Source of the DNA: Candidatus Bariatricus faecipullorum
GTDB taxonomy: Bacteria; Bacillota; Clostridia; Lachnospirales; Lachnospiraceae
Assembly: GCA_019118525.1 (NCBI GenBank)
Contig: DWYV01000009.1
Coordinates: 22,525 to 86,524, forward strand
Direction: 5' to 3'
DNA: 64,000 bases
In this document: positions 8,113-15,457 of the stretch, piece by piece
Layout: the number at the start of each line of letters is the position of its first letter
Numbering within the stretch: the stretch's first letter is position 1
Position numbers and translations under genes: made by a program
Notes under the pieces: generated by a model
What the model was told of the DNA's origin: nothing
Seen by the model: only the letters and a program-made list of their open reading frames with translations
Database searches by the model: none

Positions 8113-9094
8113 TGGACTCGCCTGTTCTGGTATAGACACGGACTGCGTCCAGTATATGATAGGGTGCTGTCTGGTGGGAGCCCTCTGCTCCGGCTGTGAC
8201 CAGAATATATTCCCGGCCGTTTATCCGGGCCAGGCTGGCCAGGCAGAGTCCTGCCTCCGGGGTATAGCCGGTCTTTCCGCCCAGAATATTCCCACCGGCA
8301 ACCCGGGGACTGTCCAGATTCTGGAACAGGGTACTGGAAAGGGTAAGCCCCTCCGGATGCTCTACTGTGGGAGTGGAGGTCCAGGTGCTGCTGCAAAAGG
8401 CCTGGCGAAATTCTTCACAGTCCAGAGCGTACTGCAGGAGAATGGAGATATCCTTTACCGTGGAATAGTGGTTCGGGTCATGGAGTCCGGTAGAATTGCA
8501 GAAGTGGGTATGCTTCATGCCAAGTTCTGCCGCTTTTTCATTCATCAGGGAAACAAAGGCGCCTTCGGAGCCGGCAATATGTTCTGCAAAAGTCAGACAG
8601 CATTCGGCGCCGGAAGGAAGAAGAATGCCGTAAAGTAAATCCCATAGGGTAACTTCTTCCCCGGGTTTAAATCCGGCCATGGAAGCGTTTGCCTCATAAA
8701 GAGAAGGAAAAACAGGGTAGGGGAGCGTTGCGGTCTGAGAAAAGTCGTCTGTGTATTCTACAGCCAGAAGGGCAGTCATAATCTTGGTCAGAGAGGCCGG
8801 GTACATTTTCCTGTCACTGTTTTGAGAGGCCAGGGTTTCCCAGGAACCATTATCGGAATCTGCCGCTGTCAGGATGGCGCAGGGACTGTATAAATCCATA
8901 AAAAGGGAGTCGGCCCGGCCGGTCAGGACAGAGGTGTCTGTCCGGAGCCATGAGCCCAGAAGGACGGTTACGGCCACAATGATTGATAAAAGAACTGGCA
9001 GGAAAACTGCCGGACCGGAAGCAGGGCGTTTTTTCCTCCGGCGGTTTTCTTTTTTTCGGGCATACGTAATATGGTGCTTCTGTCTTTGGTACAT
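8087..9094 (-). CDS. Serine-type D-Ala-D-Ala carboxypeptidase (peptidase S11, PBP5-like)
   Basis: Trims the terminal D-alanine from peptidoglycan pentapeptides outside the membrane. The protein (335 residues) has a basic cytoplasmic N-terminus, one membrane anchor (about residues 29-47), then the S11 domain: SLTKIMTALLAVE (nucleophile S-x-x-K), LPSGAECC where PBP5 has SGN, and GGKTGYTPEAG. The Asn-to-Ala change in motif 2 is seen elsewhere in Firmicutes relatives and need not mean inactivity. The C-terminal membrane-binding domain of PBP5 is absent, with the N-terminal helix serving as anchor. It sits downstream of a VanRS-like pair on the same strand, separated by a hairpin, which suggests control by that system. 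Confidence 0.9.
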   Translation of the reverse strand: MYQRQKHHITYARKKENRRRKKRPASGPAVFLPVLLSIIVAVTVLLGSWLRTDTSVLTGRADSLFMDLYSPCAILTAADSDNGSWETLASQNSDRKMYPASLTKIMTALLAVEYTDDFSQTATLPYPVFPSLYEANASMAGFKPGEEVTLWDLLYGILLPSGAECCLTFAEHIAGSEGAFVSLMNEKAAELGMKHTHFCNSTGLHDPNHYSTVKDISILLQYALDCEEFRQAFCSSTWTSTPTVEHPEGLTLSSTLFQNLDSPRVAGGNILGGKTGYTPEAGLCLASLARINGREYILVTAGAEGSHQTAPYHILDAVRVYTRTGESTTPGNPPG

Positions 9095-9145
9095 AGGTTT
9101 CTTCCTTTCTGAAAAATAGTGTCTCTTCCTTTGCAGGAAGACGAA

Positions 9146-9190
9146 AAACAGCTTCTGTACGGTACTGATTTTACCGGACAGAAGCTGTTT
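9146..9190 (-). terminator. Long hairpin between histidine kinase and carboxypeptidase genes
   Basis: On the minus strand AAACAGCTTCTGT pairs with ACAGAAGCTGTTT (13 bp), with an inner CGGTA/TACCG stem, and is followed by TTTTTC. It is well placed to end the sensor-regulator transcript, or to act as an attenuator for the carboxypeptidase. Confidence 0.8.
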
Positions 9191-9218
9191 GTACTTTAAT
9201 TTCAGATTGATATATTCC

Positions 9219-9233
9219 TAAGGAAAGACTAAG
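9219..9233 (-). promoter_or_regulatory. Two CTTA half-sites spaced 11 bp
   Basis: TAAG (plus-strand view) occurs at 9219 and 9230, exactly one helical turn apart, at the end of the kinase gene and upstream of the carboxypeptidase. The same element, in four phased steps, precedes the response regulator gene. It is inferred to be a binding site for that regulator. Confidence 0.35.
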
Positions 9234-10392
9234 AAGTCATAGAGATTTTACTGTTTCGCAGCGGAAGAATGACATGGAAGACTGTACATTCATCGTGACT
9301 CTGGGCCGTGATGGCGCCACCGTGGAGTGTGACGATTTCTTTTGCGATGGCAAGTCCGAGGCCGAACCCGCCGGTGCGGGAGGCGCGGGATTCGTCCAGC
9401 CGGAAAAACTTTTCAAAAATCCGTTCCAGCTTCTGGGACGGAATGACAGGTCCTTTATTCTGAAAAGAAAGGGTTACGGAAGAGTCGTCCTGGCAAACGG
9501 AAATCCGGATTTCCGTATCCGGATAACTGTAGGAAATGGCGTTTTTCAGAATATTGCTGAAAACCCGTGCCAGACTGTCCGCATCGCCATAGACGGTCTG
9601 ATTTTCTGCCACGTCCAGGCAGATATCATTTCCATGTTCCTGAAGAAGCGGGTAAAACTCATCGGTCAGCTGAACCAGCAGATAATAAAGGTCAACGGTT
9701 TCTTTTTCCAGAACAGTCTGCTGCAGGCTATATCTGGTAATTTCGAAAAATTCACTGATAAGTGTCCCAAGACGCTGCGCCTTGTCCAGGGCAATATGGA
9801 TATATTTTTCTTTTTGTGTTTCAGGCATACCCGGAGCTTCATCCAGAAGAGTAAGATACCCGGTGACGGAAGTGAGGGGAGTCCTCAGGTCATGTGCCAG
9901 ATAGGTAATGAGGTCGTTTTTTCGTGCGGCCTCTTCATGCAGAAGCTGTTCATTTTTTAACATTGTAGATTTTATTTCGGCCATCTGTGCAGATATCTGT
10001 GCGTATTCCGGAGGGAAAATACCGGACGAATCGGATTCTTCCTTCATGAACCGGTTTATGAGCCCGGAAATACGGCTGACAGACTGCCGGACCTTTTTTC
10101 GGGAGTAAAACCGCAGGAGGAGAAAAGTTACAGCGCCCAAGAGCAGAAGCAGAAAGATGGCCATGCAGAAGACCAGATTTTTGATACGGGGATAGTCCGG
10201 CTCCCGGACAAGAGTATAGGCGCCGGTTTCTTCCAGATAACGGCTTTCTGTAATCATGTAATTCCCCTCAAACCAGTCCACAAAAGTGCCGTTCAGAATA
10301 AAGTCTGCAAAGTAGAAGAGTCCGGAAAGGAGAAGAATTCCGGCCAGACAGGGGAGCAGAAAACGCAGGGATTTTGAAAGCTTATTTTTCAA
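9229..10392 (-). CDS. VanS-like sensor histidine kinase
   Basis: A membrane sensor kinase of about 387 residues. Two membrane helices (about residues 8-30 and 70-95) flank a short extracellular loop of about 40 residues. A linker follows, then the H-box YLAHDLRTPLTSVTGYL with the phosphorylated His, the N-box FSNILKNAISYSYP, the F-box IFEKFFRLDESR, and GGFGLGLAIAKEIV. I place the start at a TTG (10392) that overlaps the stop of the regulator gene by 11 bases, consistent with translational coupling. Longer in-frame starts lie wholly inside the regulator gene. The resemblance is to the VanS/VanR branch, but no vanG, vanT or vanXY ligase genes are present, so this is probably an intrinsic envelope sensor. 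Confidence 0.86.
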   Translation of the reverse strand: MKNKLSKSLRFLLPCLAGILLLSGLFYFADFILNGTFVDWFEGNYMITESRYLEETGAYTLVREPDYPRIKNLVFCMAIFLLLLLGAVTFLLLRFYSRKKVRQSVSRISGLINRFMKEESDSSGIFPPEYAQISAQMAEIKSTMLKNEQLLHEEAARKNDLITYLAHDLRTPLTSVTGYLTLLDEAPGMPETQKEKYIHIALDKAQRLGTLISEFFEITRYSLQQTVLEKETVDLYYLLVQLTDEFYPLLQEHGNDICLDVAENQTVYGDADSLARVFSNILKNAISYSYPDTEIRISVCQDDSSVTLSFQNKGPVIPSQKLERIFEKFFRLDESRASRTGGFGLGLAIAKEIVTLHGGAITAQSHDECTVFHVILPLRNSKISMTS

Positions 10393-11080
10393 TTTTATAT
10401 CCGCACCCCCAGACTGTTTTGATGTATTTGGGCTCTTCGAAGGAATCTCCCATCTTTTCCCGCAGATGCCGGATATGGACTGTAATTGTATTGTTGCTCC
10501 GGCTGTAATATTCATCCTTCCATATCTGATGGAACAGTTCCTCGGAACTGACGACATTTCCTTTGTTCTGGCACAGAATCTGCAAAATAGAAAACTCAGT
10601 GGGAGTCAGGGATAAAGGCTTCTCGTTCAGTGTGCACTCATGGGTTTTAATATTCATCACCAGGCCGGAATGAATGAGTATGTCCGTGGAATCGGTGTTT
10701 CCGGGACTGTTGTACCGCTTGTATCTGCGAAGCTGGGCCTTGACTCTGGCGACCATTTCCAGGGGAAGAAAGGGCTTGGTAATATAGTCGTCCGCACCCA
10801 GTGTGAGCCCCGTGATTTTGTCTGTTTCTTCGCTTTTTGCAGTCAGCATAATGACCGGATACTGGTGGGACTCCCGGATTTTCCGGCAGAGACGGAAGCC
10901 GTCCATGTCCGGAAGCATAACGTCCAGAAGGGCCAGGTCCAGCTCCTTTGTCCGGTCATACTCCAGGGCATCAGCGGCTGTGTGGCAGGTGAAAACTGTA
11001 AAATTTTCATTTCGGAGATAGAGAGCCGCCAAATCTGCAATCTCTGGCTCATCATCTACAATCAGTATATTATCGGACAT
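10382..11080 (-). CDS. VanR-like OmpR-family response regulator
   Basis: A 232-residue regulator with a receiver domain (ILIVDDEPEIADLAALYL; phospho-acceptor Asp in LDLALLDVMLPDMDGF; switch Thr in VIMLTAKSEE; Lys in DDYITKPF) and a C-terminal winged helix (LSLTPTEFSILQILCQNKG to TVWGCGYKIEK). The start is ATG 11080 with GAGGAGTG upstream; an in-frame ATG at 11152 lies in the promoter and is rejected. It is first in an operon with the kinase. Four phased half-sites directly upstream suggest autoregulation. Sequence and neighbouring carboxypeptidase point to the VanR subgroup, which controls D-Ala-D-Ala processing enzymes. Confidence 0.9.
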   Translation of the reverse strand: MSDNILIVDDEPEIADLAALYLRNENFTVFTCHTAADALEYDRTKELDLALLDVMLPDMDGFRLCRKIRESHQYPVIMLTAKSEETDKITGLTLGADDYITKPFLPLEMVARVKAQLRRYKRYNSPGNTDSTDILIHSGLVMNIKTHECTLNEKPLSLTPTEFSILQILCQNKGNVVSSEELFHQIWKDEYYSRSNNTITVHIRHLREKMGDSFEEPKYIKTVWGCGYKIEK

Positions 11081-11111
11081 AAAAACACTCCTCAAAAATA
11101 AAATCCATTTT

Positions 11112-11177
11112 ATCATAGCAGAAAAAAGGAACAGTTTTCCTAAGTTTTCCATGAGAAAATATTAAGATTTGACTAAG
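11112..11177 (-). promoter_or_regulatory. Response-regulator promoter with four helically phased half-sites
   Basis: Minus-strand -10 TATGAT (11112-11117) has no recognisable -35. Immediately upstream the plus strand carries TAAG at 11141, TGAG at 11152, TAAG at 11163 and TAAG at 11174, each exactly 11 bp apart. This is the layout expected for tandem binding of an OmpR-type activator at an activator-dependent promoter. Confidence 0.5.
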
Positions 11178-11252
11178 GGAGAAGTTTTATGTGAATTCAG
11201 ATGGTGTATTTTGATACCCTTGCTGATACCTTTTGATTTTCCAGATAAAACA

Positions 11253-11295
11253 AAAGAGCTGGAAACGCTTATTTTTCAAACATTTCCAGCTCTTT
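11253..11295 (-). terminator. Rho-independent terminator of tRNA-Trp
   Basis: AAAGAGCTGGAAA and TTTCCAGCTCTTT form a 13-bp stem just downstream of the tRNA 3' end, followed on the minus strand by TTTTGTTTTA. Confidence 0.85.
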
Positions 11296-11300
11296 AATAG

Positions 11301-11371
11301 CAGGGGATGAGAGAATCGAACTCCCGCTAAGAGTTTTGGAGACTCCTGTCATACCATTTGACCAATCCCCT
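11301..11371 (-). tRNA. tRNA-Trp (CCA anticodon)
   Basis: Reading the minus strand, the acceptor stem AGGGGAT/ATCCCCT, D-arm GTCA...TGAC, anticodon stem GGAGT/ACTCT with loop CTCCAAA, and T-arm GGGAG-TTCGATT-CTCTC fold into a cloverleaf of 71 bases. The anticodon CCA (plus-strand TGG at 11337-11339) reads UGG, tryptophan. The 3' CCA is not encoded (discriminator G is followed by CTA), so it must be added by the CCA-adding enzyme. Confidence 0.95.
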
Positions 11372-11394
11372 ACAAGCTTCAACAGCCGAGTTAT

Positions 11395-11424
11395 AATATA
11401 GCACATCCCGGGAACCTTTGTCAA
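11395..11424 (-). promoter_or_regulatory. Sigma-A promoter of tRNA-Trp
   Basis: Minus strand TTGACA (11424-11419), an 18-base spacer and TATATT (11400-11395) lie about 24 bases before the tRNA. Confidence 0.65.
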
Positions 11425-11570
11425 GATTTTTTCATTTTTTTCTGTGAATACCGGTTATTATTCACAGCCCTTCCACCCCCCGTGCGCACCCGTCGCCTCT
11501 GCCCGCCGGTGTGTGTATTGAAGTTGTCCTGGTTTTTCTATATAATGTAGGGAAGAAAGGATGGATTCGC

Positions 11571-12155
11571 ATGAGTGAAGCACAGATGACGATACGTCCC
11601 GCCACCCTGGCGGATGCGGAAATCCTGCGGGATATCTATGCGCCCTATGTGGAGGAAACGGCGGTCAGCTTTGAATATACTGTGCCGACGGTGGCAGAGT
11701 TTACGGAACGTATGAAGGATATTATGAAAAGGTATCCGTACCTTGTGGCGGAGGAAGCAGGGGAGGCAGTGGGGTATGCCTATGCCTCGCCTTTTCACGA
11801 AAGGGAGGCATACAGCTGGTCTGCCGAACTGACGGTATATCTGAGAAAGGACCAGAGAGGCAGGGGGAGAGGCCGCCTGCTGTACGAAAAACTGGAACAG
11901 ATACTGCGGGCACAGAATATCACGAACCTCTATGCCTGCATTGCCTGGCCGGAGCAGGAAGACGAGTATCTGACCGGCGCCAGCGCCAGATTTCATGAGC
12001 GGATGGGATTCCGGCTGGCTGGAACGTTTCACCGGTGCGGGTATAAATTCGGCCGCTGGTACAGTATGGTCTGGATGGAAAAAGAAATCGGAACCCGCCG
12101 GGAAAAACAGCCCCCGGTGAAATCATTTTCCGAGGTAAAGGAGCAGATATGGTAA
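11571..12155 (+). CDS. GNAT N-acetyltransferase, phosphinothricin-acetyltransferase-like
   Basis: Transfers acetyl from acetyl-CoA to a small amine. The 194-residue protein begins MTIRPATLADAEILRDIYAPYV and carries the acetyl-CoA pyrophosphate loop RKDQRGRGRGRLLYEKLE (the R/Q-x-x-G-x-G/A type), then YACIAWPEQED and FHERMGFRLAGTFHRCGYKF. This arrangement is characteristic of the PAT/bar-like branch, which includes methionine sulfone/sulfoximine and phosphinothricin acetyltransferases. AAAGG stands ahead of the ATG at 11571; an upstream GTG in frame lacks a ribosome site. The C-terminus overlaps the next gene by 7 bases, so the next protein is probably translated from the same message. Confidence 0.85.
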   Translation: MSEAQMTIRPATLADAEILRDIYAPYVEETAVSFEYTVPTVAEFTERMKDIMKRYPYLVAEEAGEAVGYAYASPFHEREAYSWSAELTVYLRKDQRGRGRGRLLYEKLEQILRAQNITNLYACIAWPEQEDEYLTGASARFHERMGFRLAGTFHRCGYKFGRWYSMVWMEKEIGTRREKQPPVKSFSEVKEQIW

Positions 12156-13414
12156 GGAAAATTCTGGCAGGAGTCTTCGGCTTTGCGGTGGCCGTAGGAA
12201 TCGCAGGCGGAATCCTGGAATGGGTATGGAGCAGATACGTTCCGCCGGAAATTGTGGGAGGAAGCGTGTCCTGCGGCGGTGACAGTATGGAGCAGGCGGC
12301 AGCGCTGTGGTTTGAGGACTATGCCGGTTCCCTGGAGGGCTGGACGGTGCCATATGATTACCGGATTAGCAGCTGGCAGATTTACAGTATTCAGCGGCTG
12401 GACGATTTAGAAACGCCTTATGTACAGGTTGATTTTATGTTTTCCCTGGCGAGCACGGGGTTTCAGGTCCCCGAAGACCTGACCCTGATTCAGGAGGGGA
12501 GCGGCAGCAGTTATATGGGGCAGATGGTGCTGAATTTGGAAAAAACAGAGGAGAATGTCTGGACTGTCACGGAATGCATGAGCCCCGTAGAGTATCAGAT
12601 TCAGACGCCCCAGTTTCAGGAGGAAGCCAGGGAACCTCAGACGGACCATTATAAGCTGAATACGGCGGAACCCATGACCTACTATATTGAGGATGAAACT
12701 CTGTATGTAACATACGATGGCGGAGAGACCCTGAAAGTGGTGCCGAATGCTTATGAGGCGGTCTGCCAGGAGACAAACGGAACGTATGACGAGCTGCTGG
12801 AGGACGGCAGTTATGTGGTGAGCCCGGAGTTTACGGGATTTATCGGATATAACGGAAATGGAACGGTACTGATATACAGTACGGATGAAGGGGAGACCTG
12901 GCAGGAGAGCCGGATTGCTTCGGCTGGTTTTAAGGCTTCTTCCTTCCTTTCCCGTACAGAGAACCGGTGTTATGCCGGCTTTGCCGTTGACCGTTCTCTG
13001 GGAAATGACTATTATGGAATGTATGTGACGGAGGATTTCCGGACCTGGACGCAGGTAACCCTGCCGGAAACGGTCTGGACAAACCTGGACATGATGTTCT
13101 GGTCCGGGGATTCCACAGGATTTCTGGCAAAGGGAACGTCTTTTTTGAAAACCACGGACGGCGGCGTTTCCTGGCAGGAACTGACGGTTCCCGTGGCAGA
13201 GGGCGTGGAGGAAGCGCTGGGATTTTATCCGTTTGATACGGTGGAGCGGATGTATCAGGAAGACGGAATTCTTTATCTGGAAGTGGGCCAGGGAGCGGAT
13301 GGAGATTATGCAAGAGACGGAAAACTGGTAAAAGCACTGTTTCAGTCCGGGGATGGTGTGAATTTTACGTTTGTGGAAGAGATTCTGGATGATACGCCGG
13401 AACTGGCGGGTTAA
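12149..13414 (+). CDS. Membrane-anchored protein with Asp-box (BNR) repeats, function unknown
   Basis: A 421-residue protein with one N-terminal membrane helix (about residues 5-25) and a large presumably extracytoplasmic domain. Asp-box-like motifs, the S/T-x-D-x-G-x-T-W signature of beta-propeller blades, occur at about 188 (TYDGGETL), 244 (STDEGETW), 294 (TEDFRTW), 335 (TTDGGVSW) and 400 (SGDGVNF). This suggests a sialidase-fold or HCF136-like propeller. The catalytic Arg triad and Tyr of true sialidases are not evident, so I do not call an enzyme. It overlaps the acetyltransferase gene and is followed 13 bases later by another membrane-protein gene with a strong ribosome site; the two probably work together. 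Confidence 0.65.
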   Translation: MVRKILAGVFGFAVAVGIAGGILEWVWSRYVPPEIVGGSVSCGGDSMEQAAALWFEDYAGSLEGWTVPYDYRISSWQIYSIQRLDDLETPYVQVDFMFSLASTGFQVPEDLTLIQEGSGSSYMGQMVLNLEKTEENVWTVTECMSPVEYQIQTPQFQEEAREPQTDHYKLNTAEPMTYYIEDETLYVTYDGGETLKVVPNAYEAVCQETNGTYDELLEDGSYVVSPEFTGFIGYNGNGTVLIYSTDEGETWQESRIASAGFKASSFLSRTENRCYAGFAVDRSLGNDYYGMYVTEDFRTWTQVTLPETVWTNLDMMFWSGDSTGFLAKGTSFLKTTDGGVSWQELTVPVAEGVEEALGFYPFDTVERMYQEDGILYLEVGQGADGDYARDGKLVKALFQSGDGVNFTFVEEILDDTPELAG

Positions 13415-13427
13415 GGAGGCAGGAAGA

Positions 13428-14600
13428 ATGAAGAAACGATGGATTGTGGCGGTGGTTCTCTCTGGAGCGGCTGCCGGAGTGATGATTTACGATGGAGGGA
13501 AACTGCTGCTGGGGTACCGGGATATCTGGCAGGGAGGCATGGCGCTTTTTGCCGGATTTTTGCAGATACCTCTGTTTGCCTGGAGCATTTTCCGGAGTGT
13601 GCCGGGAAAGGAAACGCAGTGGGAGGAAAGCGCTGCCCTGCGGAAACGGCTGAACCGGGAGATCCTGGGAAACAATCTCTGTGCGGCTTTTGCGGTGATG
13701 GGACTTTTGTGGTACCGGATGCGGTACTGGCCACTGTGGGTGGCCTGCCTTCTGGCCGCGGTAGTTCTGGTGTTTTCCGCGGGATTTACCGCCCTGGAGC
13801 TGGTTCTGCAGAACCAGCGGCCTCTTCGGGAATGGCAGTTTGCCAGTCTGCTGGGAAAGTACCGGGTATCCTGGGAGCAGGCGGGCCGGTGCAGCTTTGA
13901 CAGTACGGCGGAAACGCTGTTTCGGTGTATGGCGGAGGCCAGAAGTATGGCGGAGAAGACCTGGGGATTCGGAATTCCGTTTCTGCTTGCGGTATTTCTG
14001 GACAGTGCCCTGCAGCCGGATATGCCGGTGGTCAGGTGCGTGCTGGCGGCAGTGGTGTATTTTGCCGTCATTATGTTTGCGGGAAATTACGCTATGTTCG
14101 GGGCGTCCCGTGAGGTATCCCGGGTTATGAATGAAGGGAATGCGCAGAGTATTCTTGGATTTTATCTTCTCTATTATGAAAATGCGAAAGGCCGGACCCA
14201 GTCTCTGGCTCCCCAGATTCAGACAGGTATCCTGAATGCCCTCTTTCTTCAGGGGGCCTATGAAGAAATGCTGGAATTTCTGAAGGTGATTCCCCGCCGC
14301 CCGGCTCTGGAGTTCTATCTTCTGCAATATGAATGGCTGGCCTGCGAGGGACTGCGGGACTGCCGTTCCTGCCAGGAGATTGCCGTAGGAATGCGGCGGA
14401 CGCTTTCTTTTGTAAACAGGAAAAACAGAGACAGACTGGAACAGACGGTCCGGGTTCTGGAAGCTTTCTCCAGCCGCAGATACCAGGAAGTCCTGCACTT
14501 TTCCTGGTCACCGGCTGTATCGGAACTGCAGAAAACCATGCGGGAAAAACTGATGGAAGATGCCAGAAACCAGGTGTTTGGGCCGGAAGAGAGCCGGTAA
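13428..14600 (+). CDS. Multi-pass membrane protein of unknown function
   Basis: Not recognised. The protein (390 residues) has hydrophobic stretches at about 6-24, 36-55, 88-125 (probably two helices), 175-192 and 203-222, then a soluble helical C-terminal half of about 165 residues rich in Leu, Arg and Glu. This half contains short repeated helices (NALFLQGAYEEMLEFLKVIP, FYLLQYEWLACEGLRD) resembling tetratricopeptide-type helical hairpins. The start is fixed by AAGGAGG ahead of ATG 13428, 13 bases after the preceding Asp-box gene. Both genes appear to share one transcript, which ends before the separately regulated bioY. Confidence 0.6.
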   Translation: MKKRWIVAVVLSGAAAGVMIYDGGKLLLGYRDIWQGGMALFAGFLQIPLFAWSIFRSVPGKETQWEESAALRKRLNREILGNNLCAAFAVMGLLWYRMRYWPLWVACLLAAVVLVFSAGFTALELVLQNQRPLREWQFASLLGKYRVSWEQAGRCSFDSTAETLFRCMAEARSMAEKTWGFGIPFLLAVFLDSALQPDMPVVRCVLAAVVYFAVIMFAGNYAMFGASREVSRVMNEGNAQSILGFYLLYYENAKGRTQSLAPQIQTGILNALFLQGAYEEMLEFLKVIPRRPALEFYLLQYEWLACEGLRDCRSCQEIAVGMRRTLSFVNRKNRDRLEQTVRVLEAFSSRRYQEVLHFSWSPAVSELQKTMREKLMEDARNQVFGPEESR

Positions 14601-14627
14601 TACCGGAAAATAAGAAGCAGGGAAGAA

Positions 14628-14680
14628 TTGTAAACCAGAATTAAAACAAGGTTGACAATCGAGGGCCGGGCAGGTATACT
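14628..14680 (+). promoter_or_regulatory. BirA operator overlapping the bioY promoter
   Basis: TTGTAAAC (14628-14635) and GTTGACAA (14651-14658) form the dyad TTGTAAAC-N15-GTTGACAA, which matches the BirA biotin-repressor consensus. The right arm contains the -35 TTGACA (14652-14657). After 17 bases comes TATACT (14675-14680), a near-perfect sigma-A promoter. Biotin-bound BirA here would block RNA polymerase directly. Confidence 0.85.
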
Positions 14681-14705
14681 GGAAAAAAACAAAGGATGTG
14701 TGTAT

Positions 14706-15254
14706 ATGAATCAGTCAGCGGTAAAAATCCAGGATATCTGTGGAATCGGCGTGATGACGGCTGTTACGGCTGTCATGGCGCAGATTTCCATTCCCATGCC
14801 CATGGGAGTGCCCATGACCATGCAGACGTTTGCGGTAACCCTGGCGGCCATTGTGCTGGGGCCGGGAAGGGGAGCGGCGTCTCTTTTCATCTATCTGCTT
14901 CTGGGAGCCGTGGGCGTTCCGGTGTTTGCCGGATTTAGCGGCGGTATGGCAAGCCTGGTAGGGCCCACCGGCGGATTTCTTCTGTCCTTTCCGCTGATGG
15001 CGTTTGTTATCGGGCTGGGCGTAAAAAACCGGCAGAAAAAAGGGATGTTTGTACTGTTCCTTGTGCTGGGTACCGCGCTGAATTATGCGGTGGGAGTGCT
15101 GATGTTCTGTCTTTTGATGGGAAGCAGTGTCGCGGCGGCGCTGACAGCCTGCGTACTGCCGTTTCTTCCTACGGCAGTCATCAAGGCGGTGCTGGCGTCG
15201 GTCCTGGGACTTCAGATACGGACCCGGCTGGCGGCGGCTTTTCAGTGGACTTAG
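14706..15254 (+). CDS. bioY: Biotin transporter BioY
   Basis: The substrate-binding S-component of an ECF-type biotin importer, a six-helix membrane protein of 182 residues. Family hallmarks are QISIPMPMGVPMTMQTFAVTLA near the N-terminus, LLLGAVGVPVFAGFSGG, and LVGPTGGFLLSFPLMAFVIG. The ATG at 14706 follows AAAGGATG. No ECF ATPase or T-component is nearby, so it must use the shared energising module encoded elsewhere or work alone. The BirA operator over its promoter independently supports biotin as substrate. No biotin synthesis genes are in the window, consistent with a biotin scavenger. Confidence 0.95.
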   Translation: MNQSAVKIQDICGIGVMTAVTAVMAQISIPMPMGVPMTMQTFAVTLAAIVLGPGRGAASLFIYLLLGAVGVPVFAGFSGGMASLVGPTGGFLLSFPLMAFVIGLGVKNRQKKGMFVLFLVLGTALNYAVGVLMFCLLMGSSVAAALTACVLPFLPTAVIKAVLASVLGLQIRTRLAAAFQWT

Positions 15255-15281
15255 AGCGATACAGAATAAAGAGAGATTCTG

Positions 15282-15326
15282 ACAGGCGGATTTTTCCGGA
15301 CTTTCCGGGAAGAATCCGCCTGTTTT
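15282..15326 (+). terminator. Rho-independent terminator after bioY
   Basis: ACAGGCGGATT and AATCCGCCTGT form an 11-bp stem with an inner TTCCGG/CCGGGAA helix, followed by TTTTGTTG. Confidence 0.85.
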
Positions 15327-15402
15327 GTTGACCTGAAAGAAAATGTGGGGTATATTTAAATCTAAATGGTATGCACATACGGGAAGATATCATATGGGAG
15401 AT

Positions 15403-15427
15403 GCCCCCGCCTCTAAAGGCGGTGGGC
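15403..15427 (+). other. GC-rich bulged hairpin upstream of the oxidoreductase operon
   Basis: GCCCCCGCCT pairs with AGGCGGTGGGC (10 bp, one bulged T) inside an AT-rich stretch (TATTTAAATCTAAAT upstream, AACTAATTTATAT downstream). It lacks a T-tract. It could be a leader structure or the subterminal hairpin of a lost IS200/IS605-type element. Confidence 0.3.
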
Positions 15428-15457
15428 AACTAATTTATATCAGTGGAGGATGACAGA

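Noticed and set aside
8087..9094. Loss of the SxN Asn in the carboxypeptidase as evidence of inactivation
   Set aside because: The SGA variant is familiar in Firmicutes S11 relatives, and the SxxK and KTG motifs are intact.
10393..10557. N-terminal extension of the histidine kinase
   Set aside because: These 55 codons lie inside the response regulator's DNA-binding domain in another frame and show no kinase homology.
8087..11080. A vancomycin-resistance operon
   Set aside because: Only regulator, sensor and a carboxypeptidase are present; no D-Ala-D-Ser/Lac ligase, racemase or VanX/XY.
15330..15457. Molybdenum cofactor riboswitch ahead of the moaC operon
   Set aside because: The leader is short, with one simple hairpin; the multi-stem Moco motif is not present.
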